A stretch of DNA of 5,453 nucleotides from Fibrobacter sp. (GTDB taxonomy: Bacteria > Fibrobacterota > Fibrobacteria > Fibrobacterales > Fibrobacteraceae): the NCBI GenBank assembly GCA_016295375.1, contig JAEDLI010000129.1, positions 1 through 5,453 on the forward strand, read 5' to 3'. The position numbers and the translations under genes were made by a program. Positions 4,909 to 5,453 of this stretch are shown in pieces; position 1 is the stretch's first letter; each line of letters opens with the position of its first letter. Under the pieces are notes generated by a model. The model was not told where the DNA came from. It did not search any database and saw only the letters and a list, made by a program, of their open reading frames with translations.

Positions 4909-5453
4909 TTATGAGTGCAGGTATTCCACGATGGCGTCGTGGATAGTGGTGAACACTTCCCGCAGTTCCTCTTCGTCTTCTTCCAGAAGCGTGACGCGGA
5001 AGCCCTTCAAGTCGGTGCAGAAGCTGGTGCTGGGCACCACGCAGATTCCCTTCGCGCCCAGCAGGTAGTACACGAAGCGGTAGTCCAGGTTCGTGGTTTT
5101 GCTGCACCATTCTTCCACCTTCTTCTTGATAATCGGGTTGTCGATTTTCAGTGTCTGGTGGCTGTTCAGCGTGCCTTCGCGGAAGATGATGGTGTTGTAG
5201 AACGCGCCGTAGGTGGGGTTGAAGTAGAGTTCCGGAATGTCCGAAAGGATTTCGTTGATGATGGCGCTGCGGCGGCCAATCTTCTCGTTCAGCGCGGTGC
5301 GGTGCTCGATAAAGCGCGGATCGCCGAGAACGCGGGGGATTGTCATCTGCGGGAGCGTGGTGGAGCAGACTTCCACCATCTTGGCGTTGTCGATAGCACG
5401 GCAGAAGGCGTCGAACTGTTCGTCCTTGTCGCGGTTGTAGTATTCGACCCAGC
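4909..5453 (-). CDS. PLP-dependent class I/II aminotransferase, C-terminal part only
   Basis: The C-terminal 181 residues or so of a fold-type I aminotransferase, which transfers amino groups between an amino acid and a 2-oxo acid with pyridoxal phosphate. The frame is open to the right edge (WVEYYN next to it), so the Met at 5379 is internal and not the start. Visible family features are AKMVEVCSTTLPQMTIPRVLGDPRF, the small-domain stretch FNPTYGAFYNTIIF, GAKGICVVPSTSFC, and GFRVTLLEEDEEEL, whose Arg is the expected binder of the substrate carboxylate. The PLP-binding Lys must lie upstream, outside the window. The sequence resembles alanine/aspartate-type aminotransferases of Bacteroidetes and spirochaetes, but the substrate cannot be fixed from this part. 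It is convergent with the exonuclease gene and shares its terminator. Confidence 0.85.
   Translation of the reverse strand, partial: WVEYYNRDKDEQFDAFCRAIDNAKMVEVCSTTLPQMTIPRVLGDPRFIEHRTALNEKIGRRSAIINEILSDIPELYFNPTYGAFYNTIIFREGTLNSHQTLKIDNPIIKKKVEEWCSKTTNLDYRFVYYLLGAKGICVVPSTSFCTDLKGFRVTLLEEDEEELREVFTTIHDAIVEYLHS

Overview
The window is ordinary chromosomal housekeeping DNA with dense coding and short AT-rich gaps. It comes from a Gram-negative bacterium, probably of the Fibrobacteres-Chlorobi-Bacteroidetes (FCB) group. A Fibrobacter-like genome is my best guess, held with only moderate confidence. The evidence is that start sites mostly lack a good Shine-Dalgarno and are preceded by A-rich leaders. 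The exported phosphatase also has the RHGSRF and HD motifs and the style of Bacteroidetes/Fibrobacter homologues. I cannot run a search to settle the taxon.

Layout. A 5'-truncated SpoU/TrmJ-type tRNA 2'-O-methyltransferase runs rightward (1-781). It meets a leftward gene for an exported histidine-type acid phosphatase (778-2079), and the two stop codons share the palindrome TTAA. To the right, and also leftward, are hisI (2199-2552, histidine biosynthesis) and proA (2586-3857, proline biosynthesis). The 33-bp proA-hisI gap suggests one transcript, proA then hisI. The phosphatase lies 119 bp further downstream and probably has its own signals. Period-7 repeats of the form TnnnAAC lie on both sides of hisI.

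The proA gene and an AP endonuclease/exonuclease III gene (4039-4860, rightward) diverge from a 181-bp intergenic region, the most structured non-coding part of the window. It holds a perfect 17-bp inverted repeat, a possible rightward promoter, a stem-loop, and a strong rightward rho-independent terminator with no recognisable gene in front of it. A small hairpin covers the exonuclease ribosome-binding region. This fits either a small RNA of about 95 nt or a terminated (attenuated) leader of the exonuclease gene. A bidirectional terminator (4862-4890) separates the exonuclease gene from the 3' part of a leftward class I/II aminotransferase gene that runs off the right edge.

No mobile element, CRISPR array, rRNA or convincing tRNA was seen. 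I found no clearly new multi-gene system. The best candidate for something undescribed is the proA-exonuclease intergenic region.
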